A stretch of DNA of 60,075 nucleotides from Heterostelium multicystogenum (lineage: Eukaryota > Evosea > Eumycetozoa > Acytosteliales > Acytosteliaceae): NCBI GenBank assembly GCA_003667245.1, contig RCNN01000162.1:1-60075 (forward strand). The letters run 5' to 3'. A program made the translations under genes and the position numbers. Shown piece by piece: positions 34,054 to 45,499 of the stretch (the first letter of the stretch is position 1; every line of letters starts with the position of its first letter). The notes beneath the pieces are model-generated. The model was not told the DNA's origin. It ran no database searches and saw only the letters and a list, made by a program, of their open reading frames with translations.

Positions 34054-36509
34054 TTATTCTGGATGTACTGGGAAATAGGTTTGAAGTAATTTACCATAGA
34101 TTACATAGTCTTCTTTTGTAAATACACAGAATATAATTCTATCGACTGAGTTTGAGTTGGTTTCTAACCATTCTCTTACATTCTTGATGGCAATGTGTGC
34201 TGCTTTTTCATTGGGGAATCCATAGACTCCAGTTGCAACACAGCACATGGCAATCGACCTGATCTTGTGTTGTGTCACCAGGTTGAGTGTGGTGGTGTAA
34301 CATGAGTTGAGCGAATCTGCATTTGCATCGGTTGGGCCAACCGTGTGAATGACATATTTAGCAGGCAACTTGTAGCCCTTGGTGATCTTTGACTGTCCAA
34401 CTTTACATCCACCTAAAGTTTTTACATTCGTTCAGTAATCCAAATCCAGCGGCTTTGTGAATGGCTCCATCGATACCGCCGCCACCCAACAAACTTGTTC
34501 GTGCGGCGTTGACGATTGCATCGATTTCCAGTGCAGTGATATCACCTCCATACAATGAGATCTTCTTGTTGAGATGAGCATTCGCTGGGAACATTGGAGA
34601 AGGATTCTTCTTAAACTTGGCACGTTTCTCCTCAATGAAATCGTACCAACTCTGTATTCCACTGAGCATTGTGTAGTCGGCTCCGCATGCATAAAGTTTA
34701 CGCTTCTTCTTTAAAAACTCTGGATCATTAACATCCACATCATCGCTGTCGTCGTAGCTGGAATCTGACACATCAAAAATATCAGGTACCTCCTCGCTGT
34801 ATGTAGGGAAATTGTTTGTAGATTTTATGGCTGGTTTGGGTGCAGAAGATGCTGATTTGACAGGTGCAGATGAACCTGAGCCTGGATTTGTATTGATAAC
34901 TCTCTTGATGGGTCTACGCTTTTCACGATCGTCGAATCTTCTCTGTACATATGCAACGAAATCAATGATCTTCTTATCACCGCGAATGGTAATAATTTGT
35001 TCGTTGACAGGTGGTGAGTTGATGTAAGCAGACTCAATGAGTTCATTTACATCTGCGCTGTAGTCTGACCACTGGCCATCATCAGAGGCCCATTTCCATT
35101 TACCCAAACCTTTGGCAACAATTGAATCAAGATCTCTTGTTTTCGATGAATTGCTTGAGCTGCTGTTGCTGCTACTGCTGCTGGTTGGAGGGGTAACTTT
35201 TTTGAAATAGGAATTGCCAGCGTTTCCAGAGGAACCACTGCCACTGCTGAATGAGCCTGAGCTGCTAGATTTGTTGTTGACTGCTACATTTGATTTAGGT
35301 GGAGTAGAGGGTGTAGTTGTTTTTGTTACAGTTGGTTTTGGTGGAGGTGTGCTGGATCCAGCATTGGTGTTGTTGTTGTTGTTGCCAGGTGCAAGTCTGT
35401 CTTCTCTTCTGACAGGTCTCATCTTGCTTGGATCATCATATCTTCGTTGTGCGTTATAATCAAAGTCAATGTATCTGTCGTCGTCCACTTGAAATCTCTT
35501 CTTTCCCTGGGCATAGCTTTCTTCTATCATCCTCATTGTAGCTTCGTCGTATATAGCCATCCATTGTCACTCTTCCAACTCCAAACTGCCGATGTGCTGG
35601 GAGTAGTTGGTCTGCTACTTGCTGATGCAGATGTTGTCGAAGTTGTAGTAGTCGAAGTGGAAGAAGAAGATGATGAGGAGGAGGTATTGGAGTTTGAAGC
35701 TTTAAAACCATAGGGTGACGAGGTAGATGAAGACATTGGTTTTGAAACAGTAGCATTGTTTGGAGAGCTGACAGATTTCTTTGCAGCTTGTTGTCTAGCG
35801 ACTCTTTTGACTTCACGACACTTTTGTGGAGCATCATAACGTCTCTGTATCATTCTTCCAAAGTCAATGTATCTTTCAGAATCAACCTTAAAGTCGCCAC
35901 TTGTCTTTTTTTCGATGAGCTTCTATTTTTTTGGAAGTTTCCAAGTCGTAGTCTACAAACGAGCCGCTATCTGTTTTCCACTGCCAAATGTATTCCAAAG
36001 TGTCGCCACTATTCGATGATTTGTTGTTCTTATTGTTATTTGTGACACCGTATTCTTGATCAAGTAACTCCTGTCTCTGTGCTTCAAGGTCGATATCAAC
36101 GGGTCCGCCACTCTGATTTGAAATGGTATCGTCCTCAAAATCCAAATTAAACGAATCATTAGCAGCAGCAGTAGTTGTAGTTGTAGTCGTAGTAGTTTGT
36201 TTCTTAACGATTGGAGGCGAATCGAAATCTGATCAACGAAGCAAAAGAATTAGTCTTAGTCTTCACTGCTGCAAAGTTAGATGAATCATTACCATTTTTT
36301 CTTTTCAATGTGATGACACTATGCTTTATATCATCATCGTGGTCGTCGAAGCCACTCAAGCTGCCATCTAAATCTACATCGACATGATCATAGTCATTGC
36401 TCTTGCTCTGGTTATTACTAGTACTCGAGTTATCCACAGTATATTTATTATCAGATTGTGTATTTGTATTCACCAAACTATTCTTTAAAAGTGTCTTAAA
36501 GTTTGACAT
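34054..36509 (-). CDS. Triple-WWE protein with C-terminal MacroD-type macro domain
   Basis: A conceptual 818-aa protein in one exon. The N-terminus is Asn/Ser/Asp-rich. Three WWE domains follow at about residues 173-235 ([14 protein letters not shown] to [13 protein letters not shown]), 305-370 ([16 protein letters not shown] to [14 protein letters not shown]) and 471-535 ([14 protein letters not shown] to [13 protein letters not shown]), separated by Ser/Thr/Pro linkers. The C-terminal macro domain (about 646-816) has [58 protein letters not shown] and [13 protein letters not shown], the set found in MacroD-type ADP-ribose hydrolases. WWE domains commonly bind ADP-ribose polymers. One-base breaks lie near 36229, 35918, 35568 and 34413. 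A role in reading and erasing ADP-ribosylation is inferred. Confidence 0.87.
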
Positions 36510-36691
36510 TATATATTATATTATATAAGATGATAAATAATGATCAAAGTAATAAAATATCAAAGTAATAAATATGGCGAAGGAAATGGTAATTTAAAAA
36601 TGATTTTGATTGATTTGGAGGGAAGTGGTTTTGGTCTAAATTTGACGATTTTTTAATTTTTCACTTTTTCTTGGAATGTATTTTCCAACGG

Positions 36692-39167
36692 TCAGGACAG
36701 TGTTGGTGTGGCTGCAGCAGCTGGACTCAACAGTGTTGCAGATGCCGCTTCGTCTAAGCAGGAAATGAGGAGTGATTCTTTGAGTGTGAATTGCTTCTGT
36801 TCGAGCCTGTCAAATACTGTGATGTTTGGAATTTCAAACATGCCTGCGCGAAGTGCAATAAAATCTACAAATATACAAACTGAATTCTTGGAATCGATGT
36901 CTCCGACATAGATTGATTTCTCCAAACAAATTAAGTTGGCAGAGTTTCTTTGAGTGTCGTCAAATGACGCCAGTGATTTGCTTGTCATTTCATTGAATTG
37001 GATATGTGATCCAATTGGGATGTATTTAGACATTCCTATCGATGGTGTTATCTTGCTCGAGCCAGTAATGGACTGTTTGAGATCGCTTGTCGATGTCTGT
37101 TTGGAAAGTGATTGACTTGATGTAATGGGTGTTGCCGATACTGCTGATGTCGCTGCTGTTGCTTGTGTTTTCTTTGTATTCTGTTGTGGTTGTTGGGGTT
37201 GATTGGAGCCAAGCGAGATACCAGATAGTTTTGGTGGTGGAGGAGGAGCAAATTGTGGGGGTGGTGTTGCCCTGGTTATTCGCTGTGCTGCTGGGATAGT
37301 GATTGTGACTTGCTTTGGCTTTGGTCCAAGATTTGTTATTTTTATAGCGACCTGGAATTTCTGTGATACTCGCACATTTGAAGGACAATCAAAGTCAACC
37401 ATGATCTCTGATGTAGATGGGGGTGGCACCTTCAAATCGTAGAGCGACAATATGTTGCCAGCTGTAGTTGGGATGCTCCAAGCCAACTTGATCTTGGTGT
37501 AGAATCCCTCAACTGGGACCAGTTGCTGTTGCAGAGTTAGGGGTTCAATTTTTAGAACAAAAGTGTGTTGTGAAGACGGTGCCAATTCGATCGACTCTTC
37601 CTGAGGAAAGTCCAATGGTCGTCCGATATAGTGTGCTGCTGCTTTGATTAGTTGTCCAAACTGGCGGTGGACAGGAACTGGTGCTCCAGATGTCAATCCA
37701 CTGGCAGCGCCTGCCTCTACATTTAAAATGGATTCCATGGATTGCACATGGAACAAGTATATATTTACATCAGAGAGGTTTACTGTGAGAGAGGAGTGAG
37801 TGTTCTCCACGACAACACTAACGAGATGGCTGTTGTCAAGTGGAATTATGCTTGGGAGAATTTGCATCTTGAGTGGTTGAATCAAAGTGAATTGCTTGAA
37901 GAAATTACGTAGCGGACGGATCTTGCTTGAAGAAGTAGTTGCCAATGCCTCATTCATAAGCAACTTATCCAACTTATTGCCAGTGGACAACAACTGTTTA
38001 TAATTCTTTGATCTGTTGACTTTGAACAATAGGGTAATCATTTTATCTTCGTAAATCTCTCGAATATCTATAGATTGCGCCTACATGTTAGTGATTGCAA
38101 ACTTGCCAAGCTGATCTATCAATGCAGCAGTAGTTTGGTACCTACATATTGGTATTTCAATGGGGAATACAATGTCACCGTTGGACAATCTGAAATAGTT
38201 TGGCTTCTGGTTAACTGTGTCTCTATTTGGAATATAAGTATCGAATGGAGTAGAGACATCGATTGTTTCACCAATGAACTTCTTATTATTCAGTTGCTGC
38301 TGTTGACTGTTATTATTATTATTGTTGTTGTTATTTGCTCTTAGATAGGAAGTAGATGATTTCGATGAAGATATATAATCATTCTTCATCTCTGTTTCGA
38401 CATAGGAGTGTTTTGGGTTATATTCTGTGACATTTACTGACTATTTAAAGAGCGAACAGTAATACATTAGTATCAAGAAAAGCTGTTGCAGCTGCTGCTT
38501 GGTAGCCGATTGGATACATACATTTTGATCTATTGATGCACTATATTTAGTGTCAGGAGGTGTGTATTTCATTTGAATTTCAAAAGATAGATTCTGAGAT
38601 GATGATGGAAGTGGTGGAAGGATTGTGAGTAGTTCTGGCGATGAGGGCGAGGTCGGTGCAGATGCCGATGAAGACAGCGATGCTCCGGTGTCGGTGGTCG
38701 TAATGCTTGGGACCTCTGCTATTGTCTTTAGATTTTGTGACAGATTGATAGGTCGCTCTGCTTGGCTCTGACTAAGTGCCCTTGCTTTGACGACAGCAGG
38801 TGGTCTTGCAATGATAAAGAATCGCAGCAGCTCACCTAAAGTGTTAGTTACAGTGAACAACGTGTTAGTTTAACAGCCATGCCATCACAAAGAGAGAGAG
38901 GCACCTTCCTGCCTACCTACCTTGTATCAAATAGTTTCTAGAAGTACAATCAATGAATTTATGGGCATTCTTATTGAGATACTCGTAGCTGGTCCACAGT
39001 TGGCTATCGTAGTATTCCGGTATGTAGATTTCAAACACCGAAGAGTGGAAGGTATCATCATCCAGACCAAGATCATCGATATGATGATTGTTAAACGACG
39101 GCAGTGAGTTGAGTGACGACATATCACCCACCATCATCATCATAGCGGATATCGTTGAACTTGACAT
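36692..39167 (-). CDS. TRAPPC14/MAP11-like protein (tentative)
   Basis: Three exons (38921-39167, 38522-38835, 36692-38440) with GT-AG introns at 38836-38920 and 38441-38521 give about 770 aa. The start ATG is at 39167. The sequence runs from an acidic N-terminus through SRNYLIQGELLRFFIIARPP, which resembles the opening beta-strand of TRAPPC14 (RRNHLYLGETVRFLLVL), to Ig-like beta-rich segments such as HLVSVVVENTHSSLTVNLSD, EIMVDFDCPSNVRVSQKFQV and IFVDFIALRAGMFEIPNITV, typical of TRAPP II accessory subunits in vesicle tethering. Poly-Asn, Gln and Pro inserts are present. An in-frame TAG at 38081-38083 interrupts an otherwise continuous frame. The family call is tentative; the gene itself is solid. 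Confidence 0.6.
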
Positions 39168-39439
39168 TCTCGACACCTGCTTCTAATCGATGCTACTATT
39201 ACAAACAACAACTAATCTATCTTCTCTCTCAATTATTATTTTATCAATCTACCAATATTATTAAATTTATTACTACACCCCCACAATTAATTTGAAATTT
39301 GGAAAAACTTCATAGTTCATCAAGAGAAGTTACCCCTAAATGTAATTTAATATGGTTACACTTTGTTCATCCTATCACTCAATCATCTGACAACTAGCTA
39401 ACCTCTGTTGCTCACACATATATATCGATAAATTAAGAT

Positions 39440-39883
39440 ATGGATGAGTCTAATAATGATCATTTGTTCAATGTTGTATGTATTGTATTGCAGTCTCGTC
39501 ATGAGTATGATGGGGCTGTAGGTGGTGTACAATTGTCTACTGAATGGAATGGTGAACTAACTAATTCATTATTAAATCTATGTATCAACTACATTTCAAG
39601 AAATCAATTGAAACTATATTAAAATCAACAATAAAAGAAAAGATTAAAAGTAAGATATAATATATATAGAATCATTCTCTACAATACATTTATAGTCTAA
39701 TTGAATTCATTCCTATGAATTGTAGTTAGTGATGAAGCAAATAAGTTGACTGGATACTTCTTAGAGTTGTTGGTTATTGAATGTATTCATAGAATGGCAA
39801 AGCAAGCTGCAATAGACGAATCAGACATTACATTAACTCATTTAGAAAAGATTCTACCACAGCTACTTTTGGATTTCTTTTAG
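39440..39883 (+). CDS. cenpx: CENP-X / MHF2 histone-fold protein
   Basis: CENP-X pairs with CENP-S (MHF1) in a histone-fold tetramer that acts at kinetochores and with FANCM at stalled replication forks. Three exons give 80 aa: 39440-39475 (MDESNNDHLFNV), 39601-39649 (KSIETILKSTIKEKIK) and 39726-39883. Introns have GT-AG ends and the phases agree. Exon 3 contains SDEANKLTGYFLELLVIE, CIHRMAKQAAIDESD and the very typical ending LTHLEKILPQLLLDF. Length and the final motif match the family closely. A longer frame reading through intron 1 exists but would not join the histone fold. Confidence 0.85.
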
Positions 39884-39927
39884 ACCTATTGATCCACGGA
39901 ACCTAAAGAATTTTCTCAACCTCAAAT

Positions 39928-39958
39928 GAAAGCTATAGCTTTCACAACCTCCTAGGAG
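39928..39958. repeat. Two adjacent perfect palindromes
   Basis: GAAAGCTATAGCTTTC (39928-39943, 16 bp) and CTCCTAGGAG (39949-39958, 10 bp) are each identical to their reverse complements. They lie just after the CENP-X gene. Confidence 0.85.
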
Positions 39959-39996
39959 TATTGAAAATCTGATTTCTCAGTATCTGTTTTGATTGG

Positions 39997-40247
39997 ATGA
40001 CAATGGGAAAAGTTGTAATAGCACCGAACTCAATTGGATTCAGATTAGCAAGAGCCGCGCAGCAATGTCTAGCCTCGAGTAATATACATCACAAAGCTCA
40101 TTTATTGACACTAAATAGTAATTATGGCATGGAGTTAACGCGTTGAAATATAGTGCAGAGACCACTACTGTTTGCTTGCTTTTATTGGCCAATCAATCTG
40201 AGAATTCAGAGTTTGTACCACTAACACACTTGCGCAGGTCCCTTTAA
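39997..40247 (+). CDS. Unrecognised short gene or gene relic
   Basis: A frame of about 83 codons with one break near 40143. It begins MTMGKVVIAPNSIGFRLARA, continues QCLASSNIHHKAHLLTLNS, and after the break reads LKYSAETTTVCLLLLANQSE to a stop at 40245-40247. Base composition is clearly less AT-rich than the flanks, and codon use resembles the neighbouring genes. No splice sites or known domain were found. It could be a small conserved gene, a terminal exon, or the remains of a larger gene. The hairpin at 40308 lies 60 bp downstream. Confidence 0.3.
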
Positions 40248-40307
40248 ATTTTATTACAAAAAGCTGGGGGTTTAATTGAATATGCTCGACATTCAAATAA
40301 ATGATGG

Positions 40308-40372
40308 TTCCCTCCTCCCAGCAATCAACCGGTGATTATAATTATCTAGTGTTGATTGTTGGGAGGAGGGAA
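40308..40372. repeat. 22-bp inverted repeat forming a strong hairpin
   Basis: The left arm 40308-40329 and right arm 40351-40372 are complementary over 22 positions with a single mismatch (G opposite T, a wobble in one RNA strand). The loop is 21 nt. The arms contain CCCTCCTCCC, far more GC-rich than surrounding DNA. A small-RNA precursor, foldback element or terminator are all possible. Confidence 0.85.
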
Positions 40373-41146
40373 TGTAATTCCCAATATAATGGAACCAACT
40401 CTTTACTTGGTGTATTTGTTGTTGGGCGGTAATCATTTAAGCTAACCAAATCAAATCGATCAGCCTACTGATATTAATTATTCCCATCACAAGCCGTTAA
40501 GTTGCATCTATCTTACAACTAAGAATTGTGTTTATTAGTTTGAATTTCAAATGTGTTTTAAAAAACAAGATTGCATCACCAATAACTAATTCACCACCAC
40601 AAACAACACAAAACAACACAACAACAACAGATTTCTCTTGAATAACCAATTGTATACCTCCCACTTTAGCTTCGCTAATACCAATGATAATGCCAGTGTT
40701 TTATCTTCAAATGTCACCGATCACCACCCACATTACTCCTCTTTTAAACTCAATTGTCGCCAATCGATATTTTGATCATTTAAAGTAAAACCCAATAGTT
40801 TATTTAAACCTAACTAAACCAAACCAAACCAATCGTTGTTAGTAGATTATATTGTAGTGTACAACTCTACTCTACACAGACTGGAGTATTCGAAGCACAG
40901 TCTTTCACCACTGTTATTGAGAATAAATATTGTAGTTTTTGGTCTTAGAATATTCATTCATCAATTTGTAATATTATTAGTTAGTTTATAATTTCCTACT
41001 ATCTATATGAAGTTATCTACTTGTAAAAATACATCTTCCTTTCTAATTACAACGACTACGACAACGACTACGACAACAAAGACGACAACAACGAGGATTA
41101 CTACCGCAACAGTTCATTATCAAAATCTAATCTTAATTTATTAAAA
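40373..41146. other. Intergenic, upstream of PAM2 microprotein
   Basis: AT-rich with CAACAA/ACGACAAC purine-biased simple repeats near 40590-40630 and 41050-41095. The latter are likely the 5' leader of the following gene. No other frame is supported. Confidence 0.45.
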
Positions 41147-41438
41147 ATGTTAATAGGTTAGTAATTGTGTATATTCATTCATATATCAATTCCAGCGCCT
41201 CTAATTTCTATAATGTTTCAATGATATTCTAGATGTTTTAACTAAATTGTCAGGAAGAAAGAGCTCTTTCAGTTCTTCAGACCAAAACTTTGGTTATTCT
41301 GGTGGTATTGATGTTGGCCAATCAGATAACAATACATCTATGTTAAAGCCAGGAGCTTCGGCCTTTGTACCAAAAAGTTTAAGACCACCACCCCCTACAT
41401 CAAATCCATTCAACCAAACAAGTCCAACTCCTTTTTAA
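41147..41438 (+). CDS. 71-aa protein with a PAM2 (PABP-binding) motif
   Basis: Two exons (41147-41156 and 41233-41438) join over a GT-AG intron (41157-41232) to read MLIDVLTKLSGRKSSFSSSD, a Gly/Asn/Ser stretch, then SMLKPGASAFVPKSLRP and a Pro/Ser/Thr tail ending SPTPF. The central segment fits the PAM2 consensus S-x-L-x-P-x-A-x-x-F-x-P, the peptide by which many proteins bind the MLLE domain of poly(A)-binding protein. No folded domain is present, so this would be a small disordered adaptor, perhaps linked to mRNA decay or translation. The function is inference from one motif. The very short first exon is likely but not certain. Confidence 0.55.
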
Positions 41439-41846
41439 TAAATAGATATCTGTACATAATACTAATGTTCAATGACCTAAATAAATATCAGGTAGAATTA
41501 CTCATTTGATTTCTCTAATTATTTAATGGTAATGATAAAATAGGTGGTTAAATTAAGTACTGACACTTATCAAGATTGTAATCTATTTTATTTCGAAAAT
41601 TTTTTTTTGACAATCCCACGAAGAATCCAATTTTGGATCCTGTCGCAAAAATCAGGTATCAACGCGAATCATGCAAGAACTGGACCTTTGGGATCCTCGT
41701 AAAATATTTGAATACTAAAAAATCAGATTCCATCTTAAGATATTTCTTTTATTTTTTTGTTGAGGTGGAACACAAAAATAGTCGGAAAAAATTCTATTCT
41801 ACTTCTTCTTTCCTTATTATTTTAAATATAATAATAATAATTTACA
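41439..41846. other. Intergenic, 0.4 kb
   Basis: AT-rich. A 73-codon frame at 41633-41854 runs into the next gene's start and shows no domain. It is considered chance. This region should hold the promoter of the FN3/EGF gene. Confidence 0.45.
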
Positions 41847-44800
41847 ATGTATAGATATATAAACAATAATTTAATAAAAATAATTATATTTTATTGGTAT
41901 TAATATTACAATTTAATAGTAATATTGTACTTGGACAAACTTATGTTTGGCAATATACTTATCCTCCAGGAACTAAAAATTGTGCAAACACACCGACGGT
42001 CGTATCTTCATTTGTACCAGGAGTATGTTATGTCAGTAGCTTGGGTAGTTTTATGTACACTATCTCTTCTGGAAATGTAATCAATACTCTTACCTATATG
42101 GATAATCAAATGTGTACTGGAACTCCTATGACATCACCTCTAAACAGTGGTTCATGCTCATATGATTTGTTTTTCTATAATATACAGTCTGCCCCAGTTG
42201 TTCCTTCAGAAGGTTATATTTATTACGAAAGATGGACGTAAGTCTTGTAATATTTAACAGAATTAATTATCAACTCTGGATTTCGTTAATAATTATTATA
42301 TTTCTAATACAATGATTTATAGGTCGAGTGGAGTTTGTACAAATGCCAATAACATTAGAAATGTATTAAGACCAGGAGTTTGCAGTTATTCAGAATCGGA
42401 CGCCTGGTTCATCTTTGGAACTATGGATACACCATCAACAGTTATCATTGGATTTTCATCAGATTCAAATGGACAGTGTGCTGGTCTTGTTTCAAATAGT
42501 TACTCAACTACATGTGGAAATAATCCAGATAGAATTATGAATGCTTTCAGTGCATCTTCTCTTTCGATTACCTTTAGCGCAATCACTTACAATGGATACA
42601 ATAGTATTACTTTTATTGTATACCTTAACTGGCCATACCAAACAGTAAACATTCAATATTGGAATGGAGCATATGTGGGTACTGGTTGTACATCAATTTC
42701 AATGGTCAAAGTTGTACAATCAATGGAATACCAACAGGCATTACTACTAATCTCAAAGGTACTTTGAATGGACTTCAACCTTTCGGAGGGGCCAACTCTA
42801 GAGTATCGCCTAACTTCCAGATGCCTACTCGTAAGTTTAAAATATTTTAATCTTTCCCAACTATAATCTAATGAAGTTAAATGATAGCTGATAGCATGAA
42901 AACTTTAACATTCGTTTCAAAAACTACAAAGACAATCACTGTAGCCTACAGTTCAAATCAAGGAGTTTCAGGAATAACGTCCTTTGTCGTTAAAGCCAAT
43001 GGAGCCATTGTAAATGGATGTTCATTCAGTCAGTGTACTATTACTAACCTCTCTCCTGGTCAATCTGTCCTAATCGAGGTGAATGCAGTCAATTATGGAG
43101 TACCATCTAATGTCATGTCTACAAATCAAGTCACCTACCCAGCTGTCAATTCTCCAAGTCTTCAAATAACCAATACTCAAACATCAATCACAGCTACCTT
43201 TTCATCAATGGACGGTGTTCCTGGATCAACTACAAACCAAATTCTATTGAATAATGTTGTCCAAACATCTTGTACAGCTTCACCATGCACTATTAACGGA
43301 TTGACCACACTTTCTACATATAAAGTATTATACAAAGCTATTAATGATGGAACTACTGTTCAATCGACCGAGCAAACGGTTACTCTTTGGGATGTCATGA
43401 AACAACCAACCATCTCAAGTTCAATGTTAACCAAAAGTTCAGTTTTGACTTTTGATGCAATGGGTGGAAATCCTTCTTTAACTAAATTCAGTATCTCTGT
43501 GAATGGTGACAACTATCAAAATTGTCAATCAATTTCCGCCAAAACCTGTACAGTTACTGGTTTAGAAGCTAATACAGAATATACATTTGAAGTTACTGCA
43601 AGTAATGATGGAACTGTACTATCTTCAAGTGTAAAAAACTCTACTTTCTCAGAGATTAGTGGTGGAACTTTGACACAGAGATCAATCACTACTAAATCGA
43701 TCACAGTTGATTTCTCAGTTTCCGGAGGTGTACCAGATTCAACAAAATACACAGTAAAATATAACTCAGTAAACGCACCAGGATGTATAGATATCCTAAC
43801 AACATCATGTACCATCTCAAATTTACTTGGAAACAGCACTTACAACATTGAAGTGACAGCAATCAACGATGGAAAACAAGAGGTATTCTCAAAATCATTC
43901 AAAACATATACCCAGGTCAACTCGGTAACTTTGACATTGTCAGGACAATTAACCTCAATATTTGCTTTATATTCAAGCAAAGATGGAGTTCCAACCCCAT
44001 CTACTGTTTATAAAGTATTATTGAATGGAACGGAGTATTCATCTTGCACTGGAACATCAACTTCATGTACCATACAGGGATTAGTAACACTTCAAACCTA
44101 TTCTGTTCAAGTAAATGTTTTCAACGATGGAGATACTATTCAATCGCCAATTAAAAACAGTCACACTTTGGGATCTCAAGCTTCAGGCAATTCCTGACGA
44201 GTCAAATATCAATGTGAAATGGAATTCAACACATAAATATTACAATGTATCAATATCATACAACAATATTAAGTGGACAGATATTTGTGTTAAGACCTCA
44301 ACATTCAATTGTTTGATTGAAAATTTACCATCTGAAACCAAGTATTTTATCAGATTGACTGCATATAATATGATCAATGACCCAGTTTCTTCAGAAATCG
44401 AAACAACAACTTTACCAAAGAAGGTTGATGATACCTCGTGTAAATCTAGTCAAACATCAAAATATTTGTTCAAATCATGGAGTTTGTAACAAAGGCAAAT
44501 GTGAATGTGAACCTAATTGGACTGGAATCTTTTGTCAGATCGAAAATAACAATCATAGTAATGGAAATAATACAGTCACACCAAATCCACAAAAACCAGA
44601 AATCATTGTTGACAATAATGGAATCAGTTTATACTTTTGAACTTCTTTCAATTTACGAAGTTGATGACACCCAATCAAATATAAAATCACTTCTACTCTC
44701 GCAATTGAAATGGAGTTTAGAAACTTCGAATTTGGGAAATATTGTTGAACATCCAACAACAAAAGAACCAATCCTCCACAATATATGGAAGTATTCTGTC

Positions 44801-45499
44801 AATGGAACCTCACTTCCTATATCAGATTCCATTACAATCTCATTTGTGCAATACAAACCAGTAAGCAACTCAACATTAGCAACAACTTTCCCAATCACAT
44901 TTGCTGAGAAAGTATATCCCATCGACCTTGGATCTAACAAGTTCGCAATGAAAGTCGAAAATTGGCCATTTGATTCAAAATTAAACTCATTAAGGATCAA
45001 CACCAAAGTTTCTAATCCTATTGGACAGAAAGATGAATGTGGTAGACCCAAAGATTCTAAAGGAGAAACACTTGTTTCTGAATCCAATGAAGCCACAACA
45101 TTCAACATTGGTGATGGTAATGGAAACTTTATAGTTGCCAATCTTTTGAATACTATCATTTTGGATACAATCCCAATTTTGACAACCCATAAATATGTAG
45201 AATCCAATGGATCAATTGAAATTAGTACTCTTATACCATTTTTCACAGAATCAGTTGTGGTAGATCCAGATTTCAGTCTCATTGTCACTCCCCAAAACAA
45301 TATAAATAGTGATTGTAGCTCATCCAACGATAACAAATGGAGAGTGATAGTTGGATCTGTTGTTGGTGGAGTTGTTGGTATTGCAATATTGGCAGGAGCT
45401 GTCTTGTTAATTCGAAAGATAAAGATTGCAAACTACTACAATGAAAAAGTTAACAAAAAAATGGAGAGCGAGACTCACATTGGAGATAATGATCTTTAA
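41847..45499 (+). CDS. Type I membrane protein with FN3-like repeats and an EGF domain
   Basis: About 1170 aa in three exons (41847-42237, 42323-42830, 42888-45499) with GT-AG introns. A signal peptide (IIIFLLVLILQF after a one-base break near 41892) precedes a Cys-rich N-terminal region. At least five FN3-like modules follow (about residues 305-815), each with a Y-x-V-x-V-x-A-x-N-D-G type strand such as YTFEVTASNDG and YSVQVNVFNDG. An EGF module (CSNHGVCNKGKCECEPNWTG, about 827-850), a beta-rich membrane-proximal domain and a TM helix (VGSVVGGVVGIAILAGAVLL, about 1119-1142) precede a short tail. This layout matches dictyostelid cell-surface EGF/adhesion proteins. Breaks lie near 41892, 42696, 44156, 44465 and 44627. 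Ligand and role are unknown. Confidence 0.8.

Noticed and set aside
39476..39622. Longer reading of the CENP-X first exon through intron 1
   Set aside because: It ends in a stop before the histone fold; splicing at GTATGT (39476) gives the normal family length and motif.
10163..39980. 18-nt identity GAAAATCTGATTTCTCAG between WDR24 and 39963
   Set aside because: The flanks do not match and the string is AT-rich, so shared ancestry is not supported.
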